Shown here: piece after piece, positions 47,086 through 59,238 of the stretch
Layout of the letters: each line of letters opens with the position of its first letter
How positions within the stretch are numbered: the stretch's first letter is position 1
Assembly: GCA_963920765.1 (NCBI GenBank)
Contig: OY987248.1
Coordinates: 10,326,539-10,390,538 of the forward strand
Direction: 5' to 3'
From: Ulota crispa
Taxonomy: Eukaryota > Streptophyta > Bryopsida > Orthotrichales > Orthotrichaceae
Length of the DNA: 64,000 bases
Program-made: the position numbers and the translations under genes
Notes under the pieces: generated by a model
The model's database searches: none
The model's input: only the letters and a program-made list of their open reading frames with translations
Told to the model about the DNA's origin: nothing

Positions 47086-49149
47086 TAACCCCTAAAGGAC
47101 CAAGCCCTTTTTTCTATGAAAATCACCAAAAATTGCCACTTTTGGGAGAATGAGTAGAAAGGTAGGTTTTTTTTTTTGGAAAATCCAATTGTTGAATCTT
47201 GTTCTAGATTATGGGAGGTACTTGTGGGAAAAAACTCAGCTCATTTGAAATAAAAAGGATTGAGATATTAACGTCTAAAGTGAAGTGAAAAAGTTTTTTT
47301 CCCTACTGCCCAAGCATTTCAGAAGCCTTTGACCACTCTTGTAGCAAAAAAATTGCTCTATGCAAAAGTGCAGTTTATTTTTCCCATGTACAAGACCAAG
47401 TTAGGTATGTGTCCAAGAATTTTCAGATCAATCAGAGGTGTACAACATACTTCAAAAAATCATTGAATACCTGGAGGCCATGAAATTTGCAAATACACTA
47501 GGTAAAATTGGAGGATTTATTATGAGTTCAAAAACTCAAATTGCACAAATCCAAATGGTGTAAACCTTGAATTTGGTTCACTTGAACTTGAATAAAAATA
47601 ATAATAATAATAATATCTAAATAAGACTCCATGCACAAAAACATACAATTTATGTAGGGGCAGATGGAATTAGGATTTTTGAGTCCCAAAGGATTGGCCC
47701 TCTCAACCCCCCTTCCTCCACCCCCTGCTCCGAACCCCACCGGCCTTTGGCCAACTAGCCAACCCCCATGTTCTAGGGCCGGGAGCTGCCCTCGAACTTC
47801 CAAACTTGGACACTTTCATTTGTTTCCAAAGGAATTGAGCCACTCCCAGCCTCTCACTTGCATTTTTGTAGTGGTCTGTGGTCCCTAGCTCCCCATCCCC
47901 TCTAGCCACTCCTGCCGGACCCCTCCATAGGTGCGACTTGTCAAACCATGTCAGCAAGGGTCTGACAAAAACCCATTTATAATTGCTGCCCAACAAGCTT
48001 TTTTCTGGTGCCCCTAAAGGCTGCCCCTTTTGCTAGTCAACTCTCCAATATAAAGGAGAGTTCTTGCCCTTGCTGCCCTATCTCCACTTTTTTTCAAAAA
48101 TAGTTGCATAACTTCTTCACCAAATGTCGGAATGAAGAAAAATTTGGATGGCCACGTAGGTCTCTCAATTCCCCACCTTCAATAAAAGTTTCAAAAAATC
48201 ATAAAAACTAGAAAATTTGTAGGTACAATCGAGTACAACAAACATATGAATTGCCATTTTGAGGCTGTCTGATTTTTTGGTGAAATACCAAGTATAAGTA
48301 ATACATTTTTTTCAAAAAAATTACCATGGCATCCTTGCGCAATATCAATCCAGCATGCCAAATATCAGTTTCAAAAAAGAAAAATTTCATTTGTGGTGAA
48401 TTTTTTAGTGATTTTTTTTGGTTTACATGATATTTTATTAAAAACAATTGGTAATAAATTTTTGAGATTTGATTTCATAGGTTCAAAGGAAACATCCATA
48501 CACATATTCCATACTAAAAAATACCCCCTTAAGTAACAAAAATTTGATCAATAAAAGATTCAATGAAACTTGTGATAGGTCCAAATTTTGTAAAATGCAT
48601 GTCTTTCATTTTTTAACTAGCTTTTCATCAAGTAAACAAGATATCATGACTGAAGATACAAACTTAGTCACAATATTTGAGTCAAACAACAAAATTTGAT
48701 TTTCATAAAATAAAATAAAAATTACAAAATTTGGGCTTACCACAAGTTTCATTGAATATTTTATTGATCAAATTTTTGTTACTTAAGGGGGTGTTTTTTA
48801 GCATGGAAGATGTGCATATGGATGTTTCCTTTGAACCCATGAAATCAAATCTCAAAAATTCATTACCAATTATTTTTAATAAAATATCATGTAAAACCAA
48901 AAAAATTCACTTAAAAAATTTACCACAAATGAAGTTTTTCTTTTCTGAAATTGATATTTGGCATGCTGGATTGATATTGTGCAAGGATGCCATGGTAATT
49001 TTTTTGAAAAAAATATATTGCTTATACTTGGCATTTCACCAAAAAAATAGCCAGCCTCAAAATGGCAGTTCATATGTTTATTGTACCTGGCTGTACATGC
49101 CCAAAGTACCACCTATCCCCGAGGGGACAGTTGATCCTCTAGGGGTTAA
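47086..49149. mobile_element. Composite TTAA-family element with a large internal inverted repeat
   Basis: Left end TAACCCCTAAAGGACCAAGC and right end GATCCTCTAGGGGTTAA. About 47086-47500 match the 43734 element in inverse. Within it, about 48200-48560 and 48710-49110 are inverses of each other (both contain GCATGCCAAATATCA or its complement, and the AATTACCATGGCATCCTTG word). A GC-richer segment, 47640-48050, interrupts the family sequence and may be a separate insertion or captured DNA. Short ORFs inside it are not convincing. Confidence 0.55.
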
Positions 49150-49660
49150 ATTGGAACGTGGGATATGGTATGAACCAAATTTTTGGAGGAAAGCCCCACT
49201 TCCTTGATACAAAAATATTCCAAAAAATGCTCCCACATAGGCATTCTTAATTTCAAGCATTCTTAATTTCAAGCAACCAACTTTACACTTGGGACCCACG
49301 GTAATGTGAATTGTGAACCTACAAGTCCAAACTTTTAGGCTCTCAACCAATCTTTTAATATCCAATGGCACTTGGGGTTTGGGTCCTGACTCCTGAGACT
49401 TGGGACTTGGGACCTGGAATCTGGGACCTGGGACTTGGGACTTCGGACTTCGGACTTGCGATATGAGACATGGGACATATTGCGTACTTCTCCAACGTTG
49501 CTTCACAAGCCGATGGGCGGGGGTTTGAAAACGAAGCTACCCGAAATTGCGCTTGATCGTTTTGCTCGAGGAATTTTGTAGTGTGCATCGTTTTTGCCGG
49601 ACCAGGGGCAGCGGCTGCTTAATTTGCTCGCAGATTGCACTTTGCTGGGCTGCGTGAGCC
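49150..49660. other. Upstream region of CWC15
   Basis: Holds the ACTTGGG repeat (49368-49460) and, closer to the gene, a GC-rich presumed promoter and leader. No specific promoter box identified. Confidence 0.4.
49368..49460. repeat. ACTTGGG-type short tandem repeat
   Basis: GGGACTTGGGACCTGG-like units of 7-10 bp repeated with substitutions, ending in CTTCGGACTTCGG. Confidence 0.8.
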
Positions 49661-51797
49661 ATGACGACTGCGGCGCGACCGACATGGGCGCCTGCCAAGG
49701 GAGGTTCGGAGCAGGGCGGAGTGCGCATGTTTGGCCCCTCTCAAAAGTTTTCGTCGCGCGATCTCGCTTCTCACACGCAACTCAAGCTCAGGTATGCTTA
49801 GGAAGAGTTTTCTCCGTTGGATTCTGGTTGAGGTCAAGATGCGAGGTTATTTGGAGAGATTTTACCGAATTAGGGTTCCGTGCGCGGAAGTTTTTTTATC
49901 GTTGCCATTCTTCATTTGAGGATAGAATATTGGATACGTACAGTAAAAATTCAAGTTATGGCGCATCTAGAGTCTTTCTTACACTGGATTTTGGTTCAGG
50001 TTAGGCAGCCAGGTTTTTCGTTTGGCTGAATTAGGGTTTCTCATCTTGAAAGTGATTCCGTTGCTTTTGTTCCTTGAGGACAGAACATAGGGTGTGTGTG
50101 TAAATATTTTAAGTAATAGTGCATCTCAAGTCTTCTCAAGCAATGAAGAGAAACTTTGATATTCGAGAGTACACGGGTGAACTACTGTGGCATTTGCTCT
50201 CGATTTAGGTCGCCTCAAATGTGGCGATGACGTCACGAGATGTCGTGGCTGGCTGCTCAGGGCACTTGGATTAGTTTCACGTCTCAGGGTATAGAACAGT
50301 AGTAATGTAGGTGGTTTTGAGGTGTTATATTTAGGGTGACTTATATGTCAGGTTGTTGCAGGAAGGATGGGCAAGACACCACCGACGAAATCAGGAAGAG
50401 AGATCTCAGGGAAGAGCTCGAGGACCGTGAGCGTCGCCACTTCTCTTCTAAGGACAGGAGTTACGGTGAGATCTTCTTCTACAGCAGACTTTTTTTTAAA
50501 CGAAAAGTTATCCATTTATTGGTGGGGAGGTAATTAAAAAAAAGGAATAAGTAAGATAGAAGTGGTAAGAAAGGGGCAGTGTTATAAATTAAGTTAAAAG
50601 TTAAATATTCAAGCTCTCAGCCTGCCATCAATAAATTATGGTATTTGTTGAGTGCTCTAAGTTGTTATTGTTCGAACATCGAGGCTGTTCATTCGTCAAC
50701 AGTTCAACTTTGAGCCAGGGAACTTACTGTTTGATGATCAACTCTGTGAGATGCAGATGATAGAGATCGCAGGAAGGGATCAAGTGCCGCATATTTAGAT
50801 GGAGCAAAGAGAGATACTGAAGAGAGATCAGAGCGGCCATCTATAAAGAATGTAGATGCCGACGACTCGGATGTAGAGGTTCCAAGCGATAGTGATGAAA
50901 GGTGCATCCAGCTGCAAGCTTCTCATTGAAATCACTTGAAAATCATTTGTTTTGAATGCTGTTCCTGTTGGGTCCGAATGCTTTTAGATTCCTATTTGAG
51001 AGCCTTGTGGACTGTAATTGCTGATGTCGTTTTTGGGTTTGGGTGATGTCCACAGCGATGACGAAGATGATACAGCCGAACTTCTCGCGGAGCTAGAACG
51101 TATTAAGAAAGAAAGAGCAGAAGAGAAATCGCGAAAGGTTCTTTTCAGACCCGTGAGACTCATTTATCAAATTTGTTGTTCTATTCTGATCGAGGTGTTA
51201 TTGAAAAAGCAAGAAGCCAAACCTGGAATCATGTGCCTCTCTCCGGGTATATAGTTCGCTTCATGTGTCGTCTGAAACTTAGTGGTCATGATCACACCTG
51301 TTTCGCTCTTACAACTATTGATGTTTGTTTGCAGGATCGGCAGCAGCAAGAGGAGGATTTGAAAGTGAAAGAATCTGAGCTGATTCGGGGCAATCCTCTG
51401 CTCAATCCAACAGGCTCATTTGCAGTCAAACGCAGGTATTGTGATCATGTCAGAACCTCGTGTTGTTTGAATTAGCTCTCTTTGTAGGAACTACCACCTA
51501 CTTTTAATGTGTCCAGTGAGTTTTTTTCTGGTCACAAGTGTTGTGTGTTCTCAGCAGTAGATGAGATGGTTAAGCAATCAAAAACGCATGCACTTGCGGA
51601 TCACCGCACGTCATGGAGATGAATTATTTTCAATGATATGACTTTTCGTGACGACCAACTGGATTGTCTGCAGGTGGGACGATGACGTTGTATTCAAAAA
51701 TCAAGCTCGTGGAGAGCCAAAGCCAGCTAAACGCTTTATCAATGACACCATCCGAAATGATTTCCATCGCAAATTCTTGAACAAATACATGAAGTAA
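49661..51797 (+). CDS. CWC15: Spliceosome protein CWC15 (Cwf15/AD-002 family)
   Basis: Six exons: 49661-49791, 50362-50465, 50757-50901, 51056-51137, 51335-51435 and 51674-51797, giving 687 nt (228 aa) with all phases matching. The protein begins [15 protein letters not shown] and continues with [39 protein letters not shown] and [12 protein letters not shown]. An acidic middle follows ([36 protein letters not shown]). The conserved end is [25 protein letters not shown], then [23 protein letters not shown]15 belongs to the Prp19/CDC5L-associated complex of the activated spliceosome in the nucleus. Length and order are normal for the family; no defects. Confidence 0.97.
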
Positions 51798-52264
51798 TGT
51801 AGTATTACCGGTTAGATCAGGTGTAACACAGACCCTGTACGAAACTGATTTCTTGTTGCTGTGATGTAAGGACATGAATCACAAGCTTTCTTGGGATAGT
51901 AGGTTAGTAGTAGTCCAGGCACCTCTTTTGTGAATTTACGATTAAACTAGAATTCAGAAACCGAACTCGAGCATACTGCCAGATCTACTGATTTGTATTT
52001 TGGATGTCCTGAAATAGTCAATTACTTTTCCAAAGCATTACTCGTTGCTTGTTTTTTGGCACTTCGGCGTTTCAAATATTTATTGTATTTTACATTTTCA
52101 AGGAGAATCCTTTATCGATGTGCACGTCTGATTGGCGATCATATGCACCTTTTTGTTTGGTTGTAACAGAATCAATATACATTTGGACATTCCAGTTAAG
52201 TTGGGCAATCCATGGGGAATGCTGTATTTGCGACGTATCTCATCATATGGAAGAGTGGGTGAGC
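51798..52264. other. 3' flank of CWC15
   Basis: Presumed 3' untranslated region followed by spacer leading to the U2 gene. No other feature seen. Confidence 0.4.
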
Positions 52265-52274
52265 GGGGGTGTTT

Positions 52275-52284
52275 GCCCCATACG
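52275..52284 (+). promoter_or_regulatory. Candidate upstream sequence element of U2
   Basis: GCCCCATACG lies at -70 to -61 relative to the U2 start, where plant snRNA genes carry the USE (consensus RTCCCACATCG). The match is only partial, but the spacing fits and the box is preserved in the second copy (53807-53816). No standard TATA box is evident near -30. Confidence 0.4.
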
Positions 52285-52344
52285 TTCTGGCGTTGGTTAA
52301 GCCGGAGATTCAGTACAAGGGTGCCGGGGCGAGGGTGGAGAGGC

Positions 52345-52540
52345 ATACCTTTCTCGGCCTTTTGGCTAAGATCAAGTGTAGTATCTGTTCTTATCAGTTT
52401 AATATCTGATACGGGGGTCATCGACCCCCATGATATTAATCTAATTTTTCTCGGGTGCGGGGCCACTCGGCAGCTTGCTGCCCGGCCCCGCTCGCGTCGC
52501 CTTGGTCTTGCACTACCTCCTTGGCTGGCGCAGCCCTCCC
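52345..52540 (+). ncRNA. U2: U2 spliceosomal snRNA, copy 1
   Basis: Starts ATACCTTTCTCGGCCTTTTG and continues with GGCTAAGATCAAGTGTAGTA and the branch-point recognition segment, then TCTGTTCTTATCAGTTTAAT. A stem IIb with GGGGGTCATCGACCCCC, the Sm site region AATTTTTCTCGGG and GC-rich 3' stem loops follow. U2 pairs with the intron branch point. The 3' end is set by the usual length of about 196 nt and is approximate. Confidence 0.95.
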
Positions 52541-52577
52541 CCCCTCATCCGGAGGGGGACTCAATTTAAAACCTAAA

Positions 52578-53512
52578 CTGGAGAACCGCCCTTGTGCAGT
52601 TTTGAATGTGACATCATCTTCGATGGGAGGCGGTGACTGCTGTCAGTTGCTCCGCGCGTCTGAAGTCATCAGCATTCAATAAAGCAGACTGGGATGTGAA
52701 AACCGTGTAGTTGATTTCAATAGTTTAGCAATAATCGGATCCCTGTTTGCTTGAGCCTTTGAGTACACAGATTTACAAACGATAACCACAACTTCCGTGA
52801 AAAAACAAATCAAATTTTTAGTGCAAACTCGTTGTTGTTTATGAGTTTGGAAGTGCGCTTAGGGGCTCAATGTAAAAGCAAGGACGTGAACCGGACTGCG
52901 GTTGAGGGTTTAGTCAGTGGTTAACACGGTGAGGTGATCGTTGAGAGGCGTAAAGGCTACTTCTCAATTGGGTAACCATCTCTAGGAACTCGAGTGATTG
53001 TCTGCGCAAGCGTCTGTGAAGAGTAATGCAATGTAATGCAATAACCAACCGTAAACTTTTCCGCGGGCGCATTCTGTGCATGCATGTGACAGGACACTTC
53101 ACTCGTAATTATGGGCGTCATTTTCTGAGCATTTCAACAGTTTGCGGTTAGCGTTTCTTGGAAAGAGCCGAGTGCTGAGGCAATATGGTACGCCCCTGTG
53201 AATGTAGACAAGACCCGATCGAATGATAGAAGCACAGGAACAATTGTCCGAAATATCAAATTGGAAGACCTGTGGAGGTGAACCTCAGTAGTTATGGGCG
53301 AGAAATCGTCTTCTTGCACCCAGACATTTATCATGCTTCAGTCGAGAGCAGGAGGCATCCAGACGTCCAATTCTGAGGTGGAAGTGCCGGACTTTGAAAT
53401 GGATGCAATTGCTGAACTGTCAAGTATTCCCAGTTTAACATCGTCCCTGCCAATCAGGCTTGTCAGACGAAATTCCGTGCTAAGCACTTGAGATGAATCC
53501 CGATCTGCTATT
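52578..53512. other. Spacer between the two convergent U2 genes
   Basis: 935 bp of moderate GC. No gene recognised; the snRNA 3'-end signals should lie just inside each border. Confidence 0.4.
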
Positions 53513-53826
53513 TAGGTTTTAAATTGAGTCCCCCTCCGGATGAGGAGGGGGGGAGGGCTGCGCCAGCCAAGGAGGTAGTGCAATACCAAGGCGACGCGAG
53601 CGGGGCCGGGCAGCAAGCTGCCGAGTGGCCCCGCACCCGAGAAAAATTAGATTAATATCATGGGGGTCGATGACCCCCGTATCAGATATTAAACTGATAA
53701 GAACAGATACTACACTTGATCTTAGCCAAAAGGCCGAGAAAGGTATGCCTCTCCACCCTCGCCCCGGCACCCTTGTACTGAATCTCCGGCTTAACCAACG
53801 CCAGAACGTATGGGGCAAACACCCCC
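53513..53826 (-). repeat. Right arm of the U2 inverted repeat
   Basis: Inverse of 52265-52577 with few differences, such as one C/A change in the 3' part of the RNA and small length changes in the pyrimidine run beyond its end. Confidence 0.9.
53553..53746 (-). ncRNA. U2: U2 spliceosomal snRNA, copy 2
   Basis: Same sequence as copy 1 over the 5' half, including the branch-point segment, stem II and Sm site. One substitution is visible in the 3' stem region (GGTATTGCACTACC instead of GGTCTTGCACTACC). The start is at 53746 on the minus strand, so the two genes point at each other. Both look intact. Confidence 0.93.
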
Positions 53827-55550
53827 ACTCATCCGTATGGTCGGAGGGAGGGATTGCTGGTAGAGGGAACTGCACGCTGAATGGGAGAAATTCAAACCTG
53901 TGATGAGTGTTGCCCAGGCAGCGTTGAATACGCCAGTGTTTTCCTTTGCAAGACCATCGGCGTTCAAGATCTTCACGCATTTAGATCGCAACTCCCTGTG
54001 GACTTCACTTTACACTCCTTTATTAAAGGTAGAGTTCTCTCCAAGCACGCACTTGCAACCGACTGTGGTCTTCCGACCCAACCGTTTTTCATCTATGCCT
54101 GTGTTGTGTGGATTGAATGACACGTAGATTGTTTCTCCTACAACCTCTCTGAATTTTGACAAGATATGCCTGAAAGCAGTAGGAGCATTTCTAGGTCGAG
54201 TTAGAAGCTAGAACCCTACGCTTTACTCCGTGAAAGTAATTGGACCAACGCACTAGATTCTTGGTTCAACCTAATCCTAGTGTGCATGGAAATTTCAAAA
54301 CGATGTTGAGGGGATTTTGATACTCGAAGGATTAAATTGAAACGTTATAACACGGATCGAAACATTTATGCTCGGCCTAGACTTCAGAACAACTGAAAAC
54401 TTGTCAGATCCGTACAGATAGGCGTCCACAGCATCTGTTCGAATGTTCCATAGTTCTAACCGCCCGAAGTAGGCTGTGACGCACTTACAAGTCCTTCTCA
54501 CTCTGTCGCACATGGAAAAATCAATCAAAGGCTCAGGACAGAAAATGATAGCAGAGCGTCAAGCATATAACATCACTGTATAAGCAATAATTTCAATTCC
54601 ATGGACACAAAGTGCTTCGAACATTTTCGATCTCGGAAACAACAACTACTTCGAAATACCAGATCGTCACTAGTACTGCCCTCTGCATTGGAAATAAAAA
54701 TGCTTAGAAACCCTTAACCCTGAATGCAGGCAATAATGGAACCATATTAGAAATGGTCGTTTTCCCATTGCGCTGGATACAGGTTTGCTTCGTGAGAACC
54801 TCTTCACTAACGGATTGCAGACAACTCACATCAGTCACATGACCAGGCAAAGAAAATATGTTCCGTTACAGAGAAATGCTAACGGCGGTTTCACAACTAA
54901 TTGGGCGATATCTTGGTCGTTGGTTAAGGCCATGTGAATTTCTCCTGAAGTAACTCCTTTCAGTCTACAATCAATCAAGGGTCAGAAGGTCGCAGCCAGG
55001 GGATGAAGCGACGACAACATCAGCCAAGCCGGCTGAACTGTTGTAACTTACACGCGCAGCCATCTTCGAGCCAGCTCGTGCAAGAAGAGCAGCACTGACA
55101 ACACAAGAGTCGATCGGGCTGGAAAGAATAAAGAACGCCTGCCTCCAATCTTCCATAGGCTTGTCCCCGATCCATTACATTTGAACCTGGCGAAGCAGGT
55201 TGTTATTGGTGTGACTGGCCGATGTTGACGTGGATCCCAAGGTGTGCCCACCTTTTTATCTTTCAAGAACCAAGAACGCCAGATTAGACCTCACATTTAT
55301 TTGTACCTTTATGTGACACGGGAGATTATTCTTTGATAGTTTTTTTCATATTTTTGACCAACACATGTGGTACTACTCTTCTGGTGAGATTTGACATCAT
55401 TATTTTCACAATATGATCAGCCGAATTGGTCATATTGAAACCATGAATCCTTGATGTTTCAAGGGGTTAAGCGTGGATTGGTGTCGTATTCGAGACGAGG
55501 CGGGGTCAGTTAATTGAAGGTAGCTGGGTGGCGATCGAGGAGAATCCATC
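53827..55550. other. Spacer with a doubtful small minus-strand gene
   Basis: On the minus strand an ATG at 55156 opens MEDWRQAFFILSSPIDSC... to a strong GTGTAAGT donor near 55050. A possible second exon starts at 54944 after TTACTTCAG. Depending on the donor it ends after six codons or continues ALTNDQDIAQLVVKPP. No family recognised. An isolated TTAACCC (54716) and a GGGGTTAA (ending 55470) do not have clearly matching arms. Confidence 0.25.
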
Positions 55551-56772
55551 ATGCCGGAGGGCGTGCGCGGCGCCGCAGCAGCAGCGGCGCAAGTGGTGGA
55601 GATCACGCGGCGGAAGTTCATGACGGAGAGCTTGATGATGAAGCGGGAGCGCGAGCGGGAGTTGAAGCGGCACCAGGAGCGCGTTCAAAACATGAAGCCG
55701 TGTGTGGACACGAAGCCCAACTTCGTCCGCTCCGACGCCTTCCCCGTCCGACTCAACCGCCCGCCTGTCCGATCCCGCTTGGACAAAGGTTTGCCCACCG
55801 CCCCTGTCACGAGTTCTTCTCCTGTTTCTCTCCTTCACATCCTTTTGAATGCGTTTTTCATTGCCTTACACCACATTTTTTTCCTTTCTCTTCTGAAAAT
55901 ATCTGTTCTGTAGCTGCTGCAAGTCTACATAGAAAGATTGAAAAACTTAAAATTCCCTTCAAGCTGTTAGCGGACAACAAGATTAATGGTCTATTTCCTT
56001 GTATCTGAGCCCTATTCAATAGAATGGGAGCCACGATCAATGCTGTACTGCTCATTCTCTGTGTCGCCACTGATAGTATTGGCATATGATTTTGTGAATG
56101 TTGAAGCTGTCTTTCTCGTCTTGAACTTTTCGCACGTGCGGCGGGGGCACTATCTTTTGCTGCTAATCGATTGCACTCCCTGCAGATAAGCTTCGGCAGA
56201 TTGAAAAACAGAATTACCGGCTTCTAATGAAGCTGCGCTCTATTCACAAGAACTATTCCCTGTACATGCCGAAGAAGCACATGTATCTTCTGAAAGGGGA
56301 AGCATGCAAGTGAGTCACCGAAGTTCTTCTCTTCGCATTTGCCTGTAGAAAGTAGCCTGCCATTGGTTCGTGAGGTAGCCAAATCACATATCCCCAAACC
56401 TCAGATCTATACCAGTATTGGGAGCTTTGAGCATTTGAATGGTACAAATTCGGCGCTCTGAAACAAGCCAGTGTAACGAACATGGCCATGTAAGTGGCTG
56501 GAATAGTGGTGACAGAAACTTGGTGAGAATCTATGAAATTGAAGCCACGTGTCATGTCTGTTGCAAGTCTTGTGATTGTACAGAAAGCTTCTAAATTTGA
56601 TTGTTTGTTGATTCTTAACTATAGTCTCAGCAAGCCTGGCAAGAAGAAAGCGAAAGCTGAGGAGTCGACGAATAATAGCATGGTGGAGACATCCAGATCT
56701 TTCGACACCCATTTTGCTGTGGATGACGAAATGGCCAGTCGAGTTGCTGCCATGGACCTGCGTCACAAATGA
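55551..56772 (+). CDS. CFAP97/Hemingway-type ciliary protein
   Basis: Exons 55551-55788, 55914-55988 (or 56000), 56186-56309 and 56625-56772, giving 194 or 198 aa; both donor choices keep the frame. Exon 1 ends with the family signature MKPCVDTKPNF after a KRERERELKRHQERVQ helix. Exon 3 gives KLRQIEKQNYRLLMKLRSIH, matching the conserved IExxNxxLLxK(L/M) stretch of CFAP97 proteins. The end is a basic Lys-rich segment and an acidic tail. CFAP97/Hemingway proteins are needed for cilium and sperm-tail assembly in animals and occur in species with motile flagella. In a plant this implies use in swimming sperm, which is inferred. Confidence 0.8.
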
Positions 56773-59238
56773 TTTCAGGATTTTATTGAGGTTTCTGAGA
56801 CTTGACCTCTTCTTCGGCGGGAATCATTCGTAAGGACTTCACCTTGCATGGGAATTCACGGTTTGAAACCTTTTGGAAGATCGCAGCATAGAAACTTTTT
56901 CCGGAACTCCCAAGGTGTTGAATGTAGATGATGCTTGTAGAATAGAGATGATTTTGTATTTTACAGAGATTGTTATTTTTTGTTGTATTATTGCGTTAAA
57001 ATAAGACCTTGCAAAGCTGGGATTAGTAATGAAAAGCTAAAAACTGGGGTAAGGTACTCGAATTCCTTTTTGTTGAATGAGGGACGTTGCAATTGCTAGT
57101 GAGGATGACTTTTTCAATTGAGGTGGCAGGTTTGCGGAGTTTTTGTGAGGTTTTCAACAATTTTCCGTTGAAGGATTTTTGGGTGAAGGATTTTTGGGTG
57201 AAGGATTGTGATTATAAAGTAGTGTTATAGCTGGTTTGACAATATATATATTTTGTTTGCCCAAAAGTAAGTCATCATAGATGATATAGGATGTTCAGAT
57301 TTTGTAGGCATTTGTCTATCTTTGAGGTAATAGATTGTTGGTTTCTAAGAATTTCATATCATGCATGTTTGAATGTCTTAAAATAACTTTGTTGATATAC
57401 AAATTCACCATTGGTATAAAATCTTGTATCGGCAAAACTCAATGGTTTTTTTTGTGTAAATTGAGAGTGTTTGTCATTTCAAGTCATAGTAATTTGTTGT
57501 TAATTTATCAAGTCAGTGAAAATAATGATTCTTAAGAGAATTAGTATCAATTCTTAATAAAAACAATCAGTGGACAAGATATTTGATGTTGAATTTTTTG
57601 AAATTAAAAAATATAATTAATGAATAGCAACTCCACTTCTTTATTAGTGGATTATCTCAATTTGCAACTACAACAAGTCATTTTGGAAGAATTCCTTAAA
57701 TACATATAAATAAGAGTTTATGGTTACTTTTACTTTTACAGAGATCATTTTTGGATTTAAGAAGACTCTCAACATTTGTTTGTTTTGAATGCATTTGCAA
57801 TACAAATCCATGAGCAATTATAGTGGGAATAATTAATAAACTAATGTATAACACAAATCTCAATGTTAGGGTCATAATACAAAAAATCCAAGCTATCTAT
57901 AATGCTATCCCGGCACTTCAAAATTACTTCATTTACACTTACACAAAATTAACTAATAACTTACCTAAACTAATCTGATTCTATTAGTTTAGGGAGGTTC
58001 TACTGTAGAGAGCAAACTAAAGATTAAAGCTATAACTAGGTAGGTACATAGAGTTGGGGACAAAAAGCTTGTAGTCCTGACTCCCACATATTCCTCCTAC
58101 TCAATCATTTCTTTATCAAATCTAAAATTAACTAAATATTTGGAAATTCTTTAAAGACGGGCACACAACATTAAAGTTTGACATAAATCCAACGAGAAAA
58201 TACATTAGAAAAAAATATTTGAAAAAAGACATCAAATCATGATTCAAATGAACTTGAAACCCATTACAAATTCACCACCAATTTACCACCAATACTTTCT
58301 TAACCTATTCTTAGTTCACAAAAAGCTTGCATGAGTTTATACAATTTCAAATTCTAAAAAGCAATTAACAACCACAAAGGCATTGGTGAGTTGGTAAAAG
58401 GTGATGAATATGGCATACGCATTTGTGCAAAACTGCATTTGGCATGGATTTTTGGCATGGATTAAAAACACTTTACTTTTCAAAATTTCATGCATTGTTG
58501 TCCCCTTTCTAGGCTTTTCAAATGTATAATCACTTTTAGATTTGATGAAGAATTAATTGCGTAGGAGGAGTTTGAGTGAGGAATGCTACTGTTTGTCCCT
58601 ATCTCTATATACATCTTTTACATGGGTATGTGAACCTTACATTTATTAGAAATTTGATTTTAAACATATAAATCATGTCACACCATACAATGCATGTGTT
58701 TGTGAAAGGCATACACATCATGAGAATAAAGTCCTTTACATTTGTTTTCTTTTGCAACCAAAGAAATTGTTTTTTTGTGAACATCATCATTGTTATGTTT
58801 CATAACTTATGAACTTGCCATTTATACTATATGCAAGAATTATTGTTTTTGACAACATAGCTCAAAATTTTAAACAAACTTAACAATCTTCCTTGTTGCA
58901 GTTACAAGTGAGTGTTACTAAATTTTTGACAAAAAATTGTGCAATTTAAAAGTATTTCAAATTTTCAAGGTGAATGAAGACCAAGTGCATGATGAAAAAT
59001 CCTAATGCAAAATATGTAAACTGCTTGGCATTAAGAGTGTTCAACATGTTGTTTAAAGTTGTTGAAGGAAATCTAAGTTCTTCTACACACATTGTAAGTT
59101 TGTAACCATGAAAACTTTGCCTTTGAGTATAGAATTGTTAAATGAGACTTTTTCACAAGCTCAAAAAATGTAGGTCAAAGTTTGTAACCAATACTAAGTA
59201 CTAAGTGCAATATAGTTTATTGGAAAATACATTTATGC
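56773..59238. other. 3' flank of the CFAP97-like gene and AT-rich spacer
   Basis: The first ~250 bases look like a 3' untranslated region. After 57200 it is AT-rich with nothing recognised, apart from a duplicated TGAAGGATTTTTGGG near 57170-57205. Confidence 0.4.

Larger units (their letters stand above)
52265..52577 (+). repeat. Left arm of the U2 inverted repeat
   Basis: About 313 bp, nearly identical in inverse to 53513-53826. It covers the U2 gene, about 80 bp of its promoter and about 37 bp downstream. Confidence 0.9.

Noticed and set aside
47528..47996. Pro/Gly-rich frames in the GC-richer block
   Set aside because: They lie inside a composite transposable element, overlap each other on both strands, and show no recognisable domain.
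52098..53980. Protein-like frames running across the U2 genes on both strands
   Set aside because: The same frames appear in both arms because the DNA is the U2 gene and its flanks; the RNA identity explains them.
54716..55470. A further TTAA-family element suggested by TTAACCC and GGGGTTAA
   Set aside because: Beyond the first few bases the two ends do not pair, so they are probably unrelated words or single decayed ends.
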